52,034 nt of DNA from Clostridiaceae bacterium (GTDB lineage: Bacteria; Bacillota; Clostridia; Saccharofermentanales; DTU023): assembly GCA_012838795.1 (NCBI GenBank), contig DUOO01000051.1, positions 1 through 52,034 of the forward strand, in the 5' to 3' direction. Under the pieces are notes generated by a model. That model was not told the DNA's origin. It worked only from the letters and a program-made list of their open reading frames with translations, and searched no databases. Each line of letters starts with the position of its first letter. Position 1 is the stretch's first letter. The translations under genes were made by a program, and so were the position numbers. This document shows positions 35,189 through 43,742 of the stretch, one piece after another.

Positions 35189-36304
35189 ATGTTGACTATA
35201 AATAAATTAATGAGAGTTTGTATCTTGATACTAGTTATTAGTCTTGTTATATCATCTTGTTCTTGCTCATCAACTGCAAGAAAACTAAAAACGCTGGAAT
35301 CAATTCAGAAGTCAATTCTCGAAACTGAGTCCGCTTATGAACAAGAATCATCGTCAGATTTGCAAACAAAAAATGATCAAATTCAAACAGAAACCACAAG
35401 AGAATCTCAATCAGAAACTGTAATTCAATCTTCAACTCAAAACGAAACTCAAACTGCCGTCTCAACTGAAACTCAAACTCAAACTGCCGCCTCAACTGAA
35501 ACTCAAACAGATGCAACAAGTGCAGAAGATGAGCCTGAATTTCCGGAATTGCCTGAAGCACCGGAAGCCCTTTGGACCTATCTTGAACAAAATGAATGGA
35601 CGGATTATTCTCTGGAGGGAATGCCTAACATAACAACTTTGTTGCATTCGATTGGTGAAGGATTGTTGTTCGTTCAATTTTATAATGACACGAATTCTGA
35701 TGAAGCAAATTACGGATTTTACGATCCGTCATTTTCATCGCCTGACCTTTCGAATTTTCCGTTTATTGAGCTTAAAGATGGTACCTTATTATTAGAAAAA
35801 GATGAATTAAGTGCTGAAAGTATTGCTGATTTATTGCATCTGATAGTCGTTTATCGGACGTATCCGTTGATGGAATATGGTGAAGCAGATGAACCCATGT
35901 ACTCTTTGGTCGGTATTGCAGAAATACGTCATGCCATCAGAGGTGCTTTTTTGTTGGATGAAGATATAAATGAAGAAGTTATTGCAAAATTCTTTGATCA
36001 AAAAACCATATCTGCCACGTCAGATGAAAATTTAGTCAAAACCGGAGGAGTGGGCGGCATATGGGGTACACAATTTTATCTTCAAACTGTTCAAGTTGCA
36101 CCGGATGGAATTTTACGTGTAACAGGAAGTGTCATGAATTTTGAATTCAAAAATTTCGCTTATCCTTTTGAAGCCTATTTCGAACCGAATCCGTGGAGTG
36201 TTTGGGACGGATATTCTTTGATTACAATGAGATTAACAAACATAGATGCTGACGGAAATTGGCGGATTGATGAATCTGTTGTGGATATGTTGATGGATTA
36301 TTAA
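35189..36304 (+). CDS. Lipoprotein with Ser/Thr/Gln-rich stalk, unknown function
   Basis: 371-residue lipoprotein: the hydrophobic leader ends at lipobox VISSC, so the mature protein is lipid-anchored outside the membrane. A low-complexity stalk rich in Gln, Thr, Ser and Glu (ETQTQTAASTETQT type repeats) runs to about residue 110, followed by an acidic domain (about 125-371) that I do not recognise (PEALWTYLEQNEWTDYS at its start, GGVGGIWGTQFYLQTVQV in the middle). GGGAGG precedes the ATG. It is the first gene of a three-gene run with the TIR-FHA protein (24 bases on) and the Ser/Thr kinase. The context suggests a surface sensor or partner for the kinase's outer domain, but that is inference. 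Confidence 0.75.
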   Translation: MLTINKLMRVCILILVISLVISSCSCSSTARKLKTLESIQKSILETESAYEQESSSDLQTKNDQIQTETTRESQSETVIQSSTQNETQTAVSTETQTQTAASTETQTDATSAEDEPEFPELPEAPEALWTYLEQNEWTDYSLEGMPNITTLLHSIGEGLLFVQFYNDTNSDEANYGFYDPSFSSPDLSNFPFIELKDGTLLLEKDELSAESIADLLHLIVVYRTYPLMEYGEADEPMYSLVGIAEIRHAIRGAFLLDEDINEEVIAKFFDQKTISATSDENLVKTGGVGGIWGTQFYLQTVQVAPDGILRVTGSVMNFEFKNFAYPFEAYFEPNPWSVWDGYSLITMRLTNIDADGNWRIDESVVDMLMDY

Positions 36305-36327
36305 ATAGTATAATTGAGGTAAAGAGT

Positions 36328-37257
36328 ATGAAGAGGTGTGGAGCAGAACCTTATAAAGGTAACGAAAAATATATTTTTGTAAGTTATTCCCATAAAGATA
36401 AGAAATTCGTTTTCCCAATCATAGAACAAATGGCTAAAGACGGATATAGAATTTGGTATGATGAGGGAATTGATCCGGGATCCGAATGGCCTGAGATTAT
36501 AGCTGCTCATCTGAATGATTGTTTTTCATGTATTGCTTTTATTTCTGATAATTCGATAAACTCTCATAACTGCCGCAGAGAAATAAATTTTGCACTGCTT
36601 AAAAAGAAACGGTTCATTTCTGTTGTGCTGGAAGAAGTACAAATGTCGCTGGGTATGGAAATGCAACTATCTGTAACTCAATCTATTTTTAAATATAAAC
36701 ATTCGTCCGATCAGGAGTTTTTTGCAAAACTCTATGAAGCAAAATTTTTACATGAATGCTTAGGCAAACCGAATCCGGACATCATAGTTTCCAAGTCATC
36801 TGATTATGATGAAAATTTGAAAGATCTTTTCGGCAGGGATGATTTGATAAGAGAACCATTCAGTGACAGATGGTTTCTTGAAGCTGATCCTGCATATAAT
36901 ACTGAGCTGTCTGATGAGGATGCAGTTTTCTGCAATAACGGATCGGATCGGCAAAAAAATGTCTGGTTGATCCGATGTAAGACGAATGAGAAGATAGATC
37001 TGCCGCTTGGCGAGTTTAAATTAGGCAGGTCTGATACTATTAATGATTATGCTGTTATCGGTAACAGTGCCATAGGACGTTTGCATGCATTGATAAGAAG
37101 AAATCAGGAAAAGTCAGTGATTGTTGATTGCAGTTCAAAAAACAGAACTTTTCTCAATGCAAAAGCACTGGATCCGGAAATTGAATATGATTTACATGAT
37201 GGAGATTTTATCAGACTGGCAAATGAAGAATTTATTTTCAAACAAACTGAGAGCTGA
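36328..37257 (+). CDS. TIR domain - FHA domain protein
   Basis: 309-residue cytoplasmic protein. Residues 14-130 form a TIR_2 domain: YIFVSYSHKDKKFV, then GYRIWYDEGIDPGSEW (BB-loop region), CIAFISDNSINS, and NCRREINFAL, where E85 falls at the position of the catalytic glutamate of NAD-consuming TIR enzymes. Residues 212-305 form an FHA phosphothreonine-binding domain with G233-R234 (KLGRSD) and SSKNRTFLN. The usual SRxH motif reads GRLH, so its serine is lost, which may weaken or change phosphopeptide binding. The gene sits directly before a transmembrane Ser/Thr kinase. A plausible model is that kinase phosphorylation recruits or gates the TIR enzyme. NADase activity is not shown; the TIR could be purely a scaffold. 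Confidence 0.88.
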   Translation: MKRCGAEPYKGNEKYIFVSYSHKDKKFVFPIIEQMAKDGYRIWYDEGIDPGSEWPEIIAAHLNDCFSCIAFISDNSINSHNCRREINFALLKKKRFISVVLEEVQMSLGMEMQLSVTQSIFKYKHSSDQEFFAKLYEAKFLHECLGKPNPDIIVSKSSDYDENLKDLFGRDDLIREPFSDRWFLEADPAYNTELSDEDAVFCNNGSDRQKNVWLIRCKTNEKIDLPLGEFKLGRSDTINDYAVIGNSAIGRLHALIRRNQEKSVIVDCSSKNRTFLNAKALDPEIEYDLHDGDFIRLANEEFIFKQTES

Positions 37258-37301
37258 TATTGAGAATAGATAAGGGTAATAAGTTAAGGAGTGGAATAAA
37301 C

Positions 37302-39599
37302 ATGAATTATTGTAATTTTTGCATGAATCCTATAGAAGACAACGAAATAGAATGTTCTTTTTGCGGAAAGGGTGTTACGAATCAAGTATTTGCGCATCAT
37401 TTGACACCCGGCACGGTTTTGAACAAAAAATATTACGTCGGAGCTTCACTTGGCGAAGGAGGATTCGGGATTACTTATATAGGTCGTGATATCACCCTTG
37501 ACCTCAAAGTGGCTATCAAGGAGTACTATCCTGCCGGTTATGTGAATCGTAATAACACGGTATCGCTTGATGTCCAGGATAGTGAAACTCAAAGTCGCAA
37601 GGATTTTTTTGTGCAAGGTAAAACAAGATTTCTGGAAGAAGCCAGAATCCTGGCTAAATTTTCAGGTGAACCGGGTATTGTCAATGTAAGAGATTTTTTT
37701 GAAGAAAACAATACGGCATACATTGTCATGGAATACCTGGAAGGTGAAACGTTAAAAGAGTACCTGAAAGTAAAAAAAGTATTAACTCCTGAACAAACTT
37801 TGAACTTGATGATGCCGATAATGTTATCGCTTAAGGAAGTTCATAAACAAGGCTTGATCCATCGCGATATCAGTCCTGACAATATTATGCTCGTTGGAAA
37901 CAATGTTAAACTATTGGATTTCGGTTCTGCCCGGAATGTTACAGCTATTGCCAACAGAAGTCTTTCAGTGATGCTGAAACCGGGATATGCTCCGGAGGAA
38001 CAATACCGCAGCAAAGGCAATCAGGGCGCTTGGACAGATGTATATGCCATTTGTGCAACCATGTATAAATGCATCACGGGAATAACACCTGATGACTCCA
38101 CTCAAAGAGTATATAAAGATGAGTTGAAAACTCCTACAGCACTTGGAATCGTAATTAATCCCGATATTGAACATGCCCTGATGAAGGGTCTGGCTATACT
38201 GCAAATAGATCGTTATCAAAACATAGAACAATTACTTGACGGGTTCCGGGGAATTGACAGAAAAATCAATCAAGATGATAAAATTACCGTGAATCCGGAA
38301 TACATCGTATCTGAAGATGACCAAGAAACACAATATATTGATCCGGGCAAGTCTGCTCCGGAAACAGAAGAAACCGAAGCAGCAATTCATGAAACTTCTT
38401 CAGCTGCATATAATCTTACTTCAAATGCTGAACATGTTAAACCGGAATCAATATCTGAAACTAAACCTAAGAAAAAACGAGTCCGTGTTATTGCAGTCTC
38501 TACGGTTTTGCTGATCGTTGTAATTGTTGGTATTTTTATACTTATAAACAAGGAAGTTCCCACAGCACCGGAAAAAGAGGAAGTTCAAACAGCTCCGGAA
38601 ACAGATAGAGTTCCAACAGTTCCGGAAAAAGAGAAAATTCAAACAGTTCCGGAAACAGATAGAGTTCAAACTGCTCCGGAAACAGATCAGGAAAACAAGA
38701 AAGAAATCACAATTATCTCAACTCCGGATGAAAATCTTGATCAAGAGATGATCGGAAAAGTTGAGAAAGAGGAACAGTCCTTTTCCGGTGATTTAAGCTA
38801 CACTGTCAGATTTCCGATTGCTGCAAAAGATAACAGTATGAATCTTGATGATGCAGAAACAACCGCATTTGCCGGTTTCGTTGATGATAAGAATAATAAG
38901 GTTGAAGGGGTTGTTACTACCTATAACATTAATGATGATCAATCAATTACGACCTATAATGGTCAGTGGAAAACTGATTCTGCAAGCAATATCTTAATGT
39001 CCGATATGCTCCATGATGGCATTTTTACCGGGTATTCGGTTAATAATTACGATGATTCCACATCCGTGTATTCCTTCGATAATTCGAATATAGGGGCATA
39101 TGTCGGTTTCTCTGGTGATTCTATTGATTATCTTAGTGATATAACAAAATACGATAAGAAAGTGAAAATTAAAAGCTCCTTAGATAATAAAAAGAAAAAT
39201 GATCCTCTTCAATTTTTATTTGAATTCAAAACAACCTCCGGCCACAAATTAGAGATTGATCTCTGTTTTGATGGGCACGACGGAAATTTATCCGGCCTGG
39301 ATTTTACTGAGTTAAATGATACTAATATTGTTATTGGAGAGGCGTCCTGGGAAAAAGCCGGTCCAAATTCATTATTGAGGAAGGATACGATAATAAATAT
39401 TAATGAATTGAGCCCGGATAAGTTCAAGGAAATTACGGATGATGTGATTGACAAAAAATTTGTTAATTTAAGTGTGAGTAAATCAAATTTTGTCAGTGAA
39501 AATTGGGACGAATTTCTAGAGAAAGGACAGCCGGAAATTGAATTCATGTTGTATATACTGCGATGCATTTACAGCGAGGAAGCAATAGAACTCAAATAA
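37302..39599 (+). CDS. Zinc-ribbon transmembrane Ser/Thr protein kinase
   Basis: 765-residue Hanks-type kinase. Residues 1-25 hold a CxxC...CxxC zinc ribbon (C4, C7, C18, C21). The kinase domain (about 42-330) has glycine loop GEGGFG (51-56), K73 in VAIKEYYP, catalytic loop HRDISPDN (187-194) and DFG at 206-208, so it should be active. A linker leads to one membrane helix (about 393-415), then Pro/Glu/Thr repeats (VQTAPETDR type) and an unassigned extracellular domain of about 300 residues rather than PASTA repeats. The start is ATG 37302, with AAGGAG 10 bases upstream; an in-frame TTG at 37260 lies just after the previous stop and is less likely. It is operonic with the TIR-FHA protein, whose FHA domain is a natural phospho-substrate reader. 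Confidence 0.88.
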   Translation: MNYCNFCMNPIEDNEIECSFCGKGVTNQVFAHHLTPGTVLNKKYYVGASLGEGGFGITYIGRDITLDLKVAIKEYYPAGYVNRNNTVSLDVQDSETQSRKDFFVQGKTRFLEEARILAKFSGEPGIVNVRDFFEENNTAYIVMEYLEGETLKEYLKVKKVLTPEQTLNLMMPIMLSLKEVHKQGLIHRDISPDNIMLVGNNVKLLDFGSARNVTAIANRSLSVMLKPGYAPEEQYRSKGNQGAWTDVYAICATMYKCITGITPDDSTQRVYKDELKTPTALGIVINPDIEHALMKGLAILQIDRYQNIEQLLDGFRGIDRKINQDDKITVNPEYIVSEDDQETQYIDPGKSAPETEETEAAIHETSSAAYNLTSNAEHVKPESISETKPKKKRVRVIAVSTVLLIVVIVGIFILINKEVPTAPEKEEVQTAPETDRVPTVPEKEKIQTVPETDRVQTAPETDQENKKEITIISTPDENLDQEMIGKVEKEEQSFSGDLSYTVRFPIAAKDNSMNLDDAETTAFAGFVDDKNNKVEGVVTTYNINDDQSITTYNGQWKTDSASNILMSDMLHDGIFTGYSVNNYDDSTSVYSFDNSNIGAYVGFSGDSIDYLSDITKYDKKVKIKSSLDNKKKNDPLQFLFEFKTTSGHKLEIDLCFDGHDGNLSGLDFTELNDTNIVIGEASWEKAGPNSLLRKDTIININELSPDKFKEITDDVIDKKFVNLSVSKSNFVSENWDEFLEKGQPEIEFMLYILRCIYSEEAIELK

Positions 39600-39624
39600 T
39601 TGCATGACTATTTGAAATATAGTA

Positions 39625-39652
39625 TTGAACTTTGCTGAATGAAGTTTATATA
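39625..39652 (+). promoter_or_regulatory. Candidate pyr operon promoter
   Basis: TTGAAC (39625-39630), 16-base spacer, TATATA (39647-39652). It would give a leader of about 280 bases before pyrR that contains the attenuator. Confidence 0.45.
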
Positions 39653-39736
39653 TCATAAAATCTGAATAAAAGAATTGATTGCAGCTTGCAATTTGAGCTG
39701 TTTAGAAGTAACATCAGAACAGTGAATGTTGAAAAT

Positions 39737-39766
39737 CCTTTAATCAGTCCTGTGAGTCTGAAAGGG
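39737..39766 (+). promoter_or_regulatory. PyrR-binding anti-antiterminator in the pyr leader
   Basis: CCTTT-AAT-CAG/CTG-A-AAAGG stem capped by TCCTGTGAGT, matching the PyrR recognition sequence (ARUCCNGNGAG...AAGG). With UMP bound, PyrR should stabilise this hairpin. Its 3' arm AAAGGG (39761-39766) is complementary to CCCTT (39815-39819) of the terminator, so the two structures can exclude each other through an antiterminator. This is the classic Bacillus pyr attenuation logic. Confidence 0.85.
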
Positions 39767-39810
39767 TGAGTAGCAAAAGATCAGGGAACCGTCCGGTTTT
39801 CCGCTTTTTT

Positions 39811-39837
39811 CTTGCCCTTGCAATGAGGGTTTTTTTC
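39811..39837 (+). terminator. pyr leader attenuator terminator
   Basis: CCCT-TGCAATG-AGGG followed by T7. A second imperfect hairpin with a T6 run lies directly upstream (39784-39810, GGAACC...GGTTTTCC). Which of the two is the main stop, and whether both act, is unclear. Confidence 0.7.
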
Positions 39838-39942
39838 TGCAAAAAATCTTAATAAATTTGGACATACAATAGCAGGAGATGCTGTTTGCAAAAATTGAGT
39901 ACTGAATTAAAGAAGAATTTTGAGAGAAAGGAAAGGAAATCT

Positions 39943-40506
39943 ATGCAAGTAAAAGCACATCTGATGGATCAGGCAACAATGGATCGGGTGATTACCCGGA
40001 TAGCACATGAGATTTTGGAATGCAATCGCGGAACTGAAGATATTTATTTGATAGGTATTCAGCGCAGAGGAGTTCCCCTGGCAAAAAGAATTGCTGCCAA
40101 GATCAAAGAAATTGAAAATGTAACTGTCGGTGTCGGAATTTTGGATATTACATTTTACCGGGATGATTTGAGTTTGCTTGCGGAAAATCCGATCGTCAAT
40201 GATACGCAAATCGATATTAATATCTATGGTGCCAAGATAATCTTGGTGGATGACGTACTTTATACAGGACGTACTGTGAGAGCTGCGATTGAAGCAATTT
40301 TTGATATGGGAAGACCCAACAGTATTCAACTGGCAGTTCTGATAGATCGGGGCCATCGGGAATTACCGTTCAGACCGGATTATGTAGGAAAAAATGTACC
40401 TACTTCACGTTCTGAAATGATCAATGTCGAAGTTGAAGAAATTGACGGTAAAGACCAGGTGCTTCTGGTAGGGCCTGAAGTTCGTATTGATCTTAATAAT
40501 TTATGA
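39943..40506 (+). CDS. pyrR: Pyrimidine operon attenuator PyrR / uracil phosphoribosyltransferase
   Basis: 187-residue RNA-binding regulator that, with UMP, stabilises the leader hairpin and stops transcription of the operon; many PyrR proteins also have uracil PRTase activity. The PRPP loop [19 protein letters not shown] and the N-terminal [10 protein letters not shown] are intact. The start is ATG 39943 with AAAGGAAAGGA upstream; the in-frame TTG at 39886 would add 19 non-conserved residues. It controls its own operon through 39737-39837. A terminator overlaps its stop codon. Confidence 0.95.
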   Translation: MQVKAHLMDQATMDRVITRIAHEILECNRGTEDIYLIGIQRRGVPLAKRIAAKIKEIENVTVGVGILDITFYRDDLSLLAENPIVNDTQIDINIYGAKIILVDDVLYTGRTVRAAIEAIFDMGRPNSIQLAVLIDRGHRELPFRPDYVGKNVPTSRSEMINVEVEEIDGKDQVLLVGPEVRIDLNNL

Positions 40507-40529
40507 TACGGTCTTGTACCGTATTTTTT
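40506..40529 (+). terminator. Intra-operon terminator overlapping the pyrR stop
   Basis: ATACGGT, loop CTTGT, ACCGTAT, then TTTTTT; the first A belongs to the pyrR TGA. A 7-bp perfect stem. It should reduce read-through from pyrR into pyrB; no second PyrR site is evident upstream of it. Confidence 0.75.
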
Positions 40530-40548
40530 ATAAGAAAGGAAAAACTGT

Positions 40549-41493
40549 ATGCATCTTAAATCAAAAGATCTGCTGGGGATTGAACAATTGAGTCCTGAAG
40601 AGATAACACTGATCTTGGATACTGCAAAAACAATGAAACGTGTATTATCTCAACCGACCAAAAAGACTTCGCATCTGCAGGGAAAATCAGTTGTCAATTT
40701 ATTTTTTGAAAATTCTACCAGAACACGGATGTCTTTTGAAATGGCAGCAAAATATATGGGTGCCGCCTCAGTCAATATCTCTTCATCCGGCAGTTCGGTC
40801 AATAAAGGTGAGAATTTGCTCGATACGGCAGTGACGATCGATATGATGGCAACCGATTTCCTGGTTATACGCCATCGGGAATCCGGAGCGCCTGAATTTT
40901 TAGCGAAAAGAGTCAAAGCTTCGGTAATCAATGCGGGTGACGGTATGCATGAACATCCGACTCAAGCTCTGCTCGACGTTTTTACAATGCGGGACAAACT
41001 TGGCCATCTTGATAAATTAAAAGTCGCCATCATCGGAGACTGTCTGCACAGCAGAGTATTCAGAAGTAATTTATTAGCTCTGACCAAACTCGGTTCAGAA
41101 GTTTGGGTTTCAGGCCCCGCGAGTTTGATGCCGCTTGATGTTGAAAGCACAGGCGCTCATTACACCAGACATGTTGAGGAGGCCATCCAGGATGCCGATG
41201 TAGTTATGAGTTTGCGGATTCAACTGGAACGTATCGAGAGCGGACTTTTCCCGTCAGTTAATGAATATTTCCGTTTCTATGGTCTGGATGATAAGAAAAT
41301 AAAGCTGGCGAAAAAGAATGCTTTAGTAATGCATCCGGGTCCCGCGAACAGAGGAGTTGAGATTAATTCCGCTTTGTATGCAAGTGATCAGTCGGTTATT
41401 TCTGAACAGGTTACAAACGGTGTTGCTGTAAGAATGGCCGTACTTTATTTGTTGAGTTTAAGGAGAAATGTCTATGAACGCGAGAATATTTAA
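40549..41493 (+). CDS. pyrB: Aspartate carbamoyltransferase
   Basis: 314-residue catalytic subunit making carbamoyl-aspartate, the committed pyrimidine step. The carbamoyl-phosphate site FFENSTRTRMSFE, HEHPTQALLD and MHPGPANRG are all present. No pyrI regulatory subunit follows, so feedback control probably rests on PyrR attenuation. AGAAAGGA precedes the ATG; its 3' end overlaps pyrC by 20 bases. Confidence 0.97.
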   Translation: MHLKSKDLLGIEQLSPEEITLILDTAKTMKRVLSQPTKKTSHLQGKSVVNLFFENSTRTRMSFEMAAKYMGAASVNISSSGSSVNKGENLLDTAVTIDMMATDFLVIRHRESGAPEFLAKRVKASVINAGDGMHEHPTQALLDVFTMRDKLGHLDKLKVAIIGDCLHSRVFRSNLLALTKLGSEVWVSGPASLMPLDVESTGAHYTRHVEEAIQDADVVMSLRIQLERIESGLFPSVNEYFRFYGLDDKKIKLAKKNALVMHPGPANRGVEINSALYASDQSVISEQVTNGVAVRMAVLYLLSLRRNVYERENI

Positions 41494-42775
41494 TGCAAAA
41501 TTGATTTTTCCGAGAGAAATCTCCGTTACCGATAATCAAGATATTCAAACCACGAATCAAGAATTATCTGAAATTTTCATCAAAGACGGCTGTTTTACGG
41601 AATCTTATGACGGACCTTTTGATTACGAAATTGATGCTGCAGGGCTGGTTGTATTTCCGGGCTTAATTGATGTACATGTTCATTTAAGAGAGCCGGGTTT
41701 TGAATACAAAGAAGACATTGCAAGCGGAACAAAAGCCGCCGCAGCAGGAGGCTTTACATCTGTTGCCTGTATGCCCAATACGAATCCTGTTTGTGACAAT
41801 GCTGCTGTTGCAGGATTTATTAAAGAAAGAGCTGCCGAGGTCGGTGTGGTAAATGTATGGCCGATCGGTGCCGTGACCAAAGAACAAAAGGGTGAACAAC
41901 TTGCCGAGATCGGATTGATGAAAGAAGCCGGTATAGTTGCACTTTCTGATGACGGTGTTTCTGTAAAGACGGCGGATATGATGCGTAAAGCAATGGTTTA
42001 TGCAGCTGATTTCGACTTAACGATTATTGATCACTGTGAAGATGCTACTCTATCTAATCGCGGCATTATGAATGAAGGTTTGGCATCGACCCAAATGGGG
42101 GTTCCCGGTTCACCTTCGATTGCGGAAGACATTATTGTTATGCGGGATATTTTGCTGGCAGATTATCTGAATTTACCGGTTCATATAGCTCATGTCAGTA
42201 CCAAGCGCAGTGTCCGGCAAATTAGAGCTGCCAAAGCCAGAGGGGTGAAAGTGACAGCCGAAACTTGTCCGCAATATTTTATTTTTACCGACGATGATTG
42301 TCGCGGATATAACACATTGTTCCGGGCTTATCCTCCGATGCGCAGACCGGAAGATATAACTGAGATCATCGCAGGTCTTCAAGACGGCACATTGGATATG
42401 ATTGTTACCGATCATGCACCTCATCATGAAGACGAAAAAGATATTGAATTTTGTTTGGCAAGAAACGGGATGACCGGATTGGAAACAGCATTTAGTGCTT
42501 CATATACATATTTAGTCAAACCCGGGTATTTACAGCTTGAAGATTTGGCTCGTTTATTTTGCTCGGCACCCGAACGCTTAATTAAAGTCGGACGGGGATC
42601 TTTCGCGTCTGGAGCACCTGCAGATCTGACACTGATAAACCTTGAGGAATCATGGGAGGTTGATCGTTTCAAAATGGTTTCTAAAGGAAAAAATTCCGCT
42701 TTCCATGGTATGACTTTAGATAGTAAAGTAAAATATACGATAGTTGACGGTAAGGTAGTTTATAGTGACTTTTAA
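41474..42775 (+). CDS. pyrC: Dihydroorotase
   Basis: 433-residue class I dihydroorotase cyclising carbamoyl-aspartate. The metal motif DVHVHLREPGFEYKEDI, ACMPNTNP, the H in IDHCED, AHVSTKRS and the catalytic D in VTDHAPH are all present. Two in-frame ATGs occur: 41468 is only 2 bases from AAGGAG, so 41474 (8 bases away) is the likely start. Overlap with pyrB implies translational coupling. Confidence 0.96.
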   Translation: MNARIFNAKLIFPREISVTDNQDIQTTNQELSEIFIKDGCFTESYDGPFDYEIDAAGLVVFPGLIDVHVHLREPGFEYKEDIASGTKAAAAGGFTSVACMPNTNPVCDNAAVAGFIKERAAEVGVVNVWPIGAVTKEQKGEQLAEIGLMKEAGIVALSDDGVSVKTADMMRKAMVYAADFDLTIIDHCEDATLSNRGIMNEGLASTQMGVPGSPSIAEDIIVMRDILLADYLNLPVHIAHVSTKRSVRQIRAAKARGVKVTAETCPQYFIFTDDDCRGYNTLFRAYPPMRRPEDITEIIAGLQDGTLDMIVTDHAPHHEDEKDIEFCLARNGMTGLETAFSASYTYLVKPGYLQLEDLARLFCSAPERLIKVGRGSFASGAPADLTLINLEESWEVDRFKMVSKGKNSAFHGMTLDSKVKYTIVDGKVVYSDF

Positions 42776-42800
42776 AATATATAACTGAAAGGTTAGATTA

Positions 42801-43742
42801 ATGCTTAGTTTTAGTGAAAAAATAACTGCTGCGATTAAAAGTAAAAATAACCCGACAGTAATGGGTTTAGATCCTAAATTGGAATATATTCCGGCAAGCT
42901 TGTTGCAAAAATGGCGGATCGAGTTTAGCGATGATGAACAATTTATCGAAGAAGCTTTAGTGCGTTTTAATAGTGCTTTGATTGATGCTGTTTACGATAT
43001 TATTCCGGCAGTCAAACCTCAAGCTGCTTATTATGAAATGTACGGTTTGCCCGGACTGAAAGCTTTGGCACGTACAATAGAATTAGCCAAAGCAAAAGAC
43101 ATGTTGGTTATTTTGGACGGAAAACGCAATGATATCGGCAGTACAGCTTCTGCCTATGCTGCTGCATGGTTGGGCAGAACACCGCTTGGAGAGACTGAGC
43201 GTGCTTTTTGGAATGCCGATGCCTTGACAGTTAATGCTTATCTCGGAATTGACGGAATTCAACCGTTTATTGATGTAGCTGAAAAATACGGTAAAGGCAT
43301 TTTTGTTTTGGTGCGAACTTCCAATCCTTCAGCGAAAGACTTTCAAGATTTAGAATTGAACGATGGAAGAAAAGTATATGAAGTAATGGCAGAGACTTTA
43401 ACAAAATGGTCAATAAACCATCTGGGATCAGATGGATATTCTCCGATCGGGGCAGTAGTCGGTGCTACTTGGCCGGAACAGGCAATGAAAATGCGTCAGG
43501 TTTTGGAACATTCCTGGATATTAGTTCCCGGCTACGGTGCACAAGGCGGAACTGCGGCTGATTGTGCAAAACAATTTAAATCAGACGGAACAGGTGCAAT
43601 TGTCAATGCCTCTCGTTCATTAATGTGTGCCTATAAAAAACAAACCGAACTTCCGCCGGAAGAATTTGCGGAAGCGACAAGACGTGAAGCACGGAGAATG
43701 CGTGATGATTTAATACAGGCGCTTAGAGAGAGGGACAATTAG
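42801..43742 (+). CDS. pyrF: Orotidine 5'-phosphate decarboxylase, type 2
   Basis: 313-residue enzyme converting OMP to UMP. The catalytic pattern DGKRNDIGSTASAYA carries the Asp-Lys-Asp triad residues. Its length and the start MGLDPKLEYIP mark the longer type 2 subfamily rather than the ~240-residue type 1. AAAGG lies upstream; the stop directly abuts the carB ATG (TAGATG). Confidence 0.95.
   Translation: MLSFSEKITAAIKSKNNPTVMGLDPKLEYIPASLLQKWRIEFSDDEQFIEEALVRFNSALIDAVYDIIPAVKPQAAYYEMYGLPGLKALARTIELAKAKDMLVILDGKRNDIGSTASAYAAAWLGRTPLGETERAFWNADALTVNAYLGIDGIQPFIDVAEKYGKGIFVLVRTSNPSAKDFQDLELNDGRKVYEVMAETLTKWSINHLGSDGYSPIGAVVGATWPEQAMKMRQVLEHSWILVPGYGAQGGTAADCAKQFKSDGTGAIVNASRSLMCAYKKQTELPPEEFAEATRREARRMRDDLIQALRERDN

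Noticed and set aside
36328-39599. Classification as a PASTA-type PrkC/Stk1 kinase locus
   Set aside because: The outer domain has no PASTA repeats, no phosphatase gene adjoins, and the N-terminal zinc ribbon differs from PrkC.
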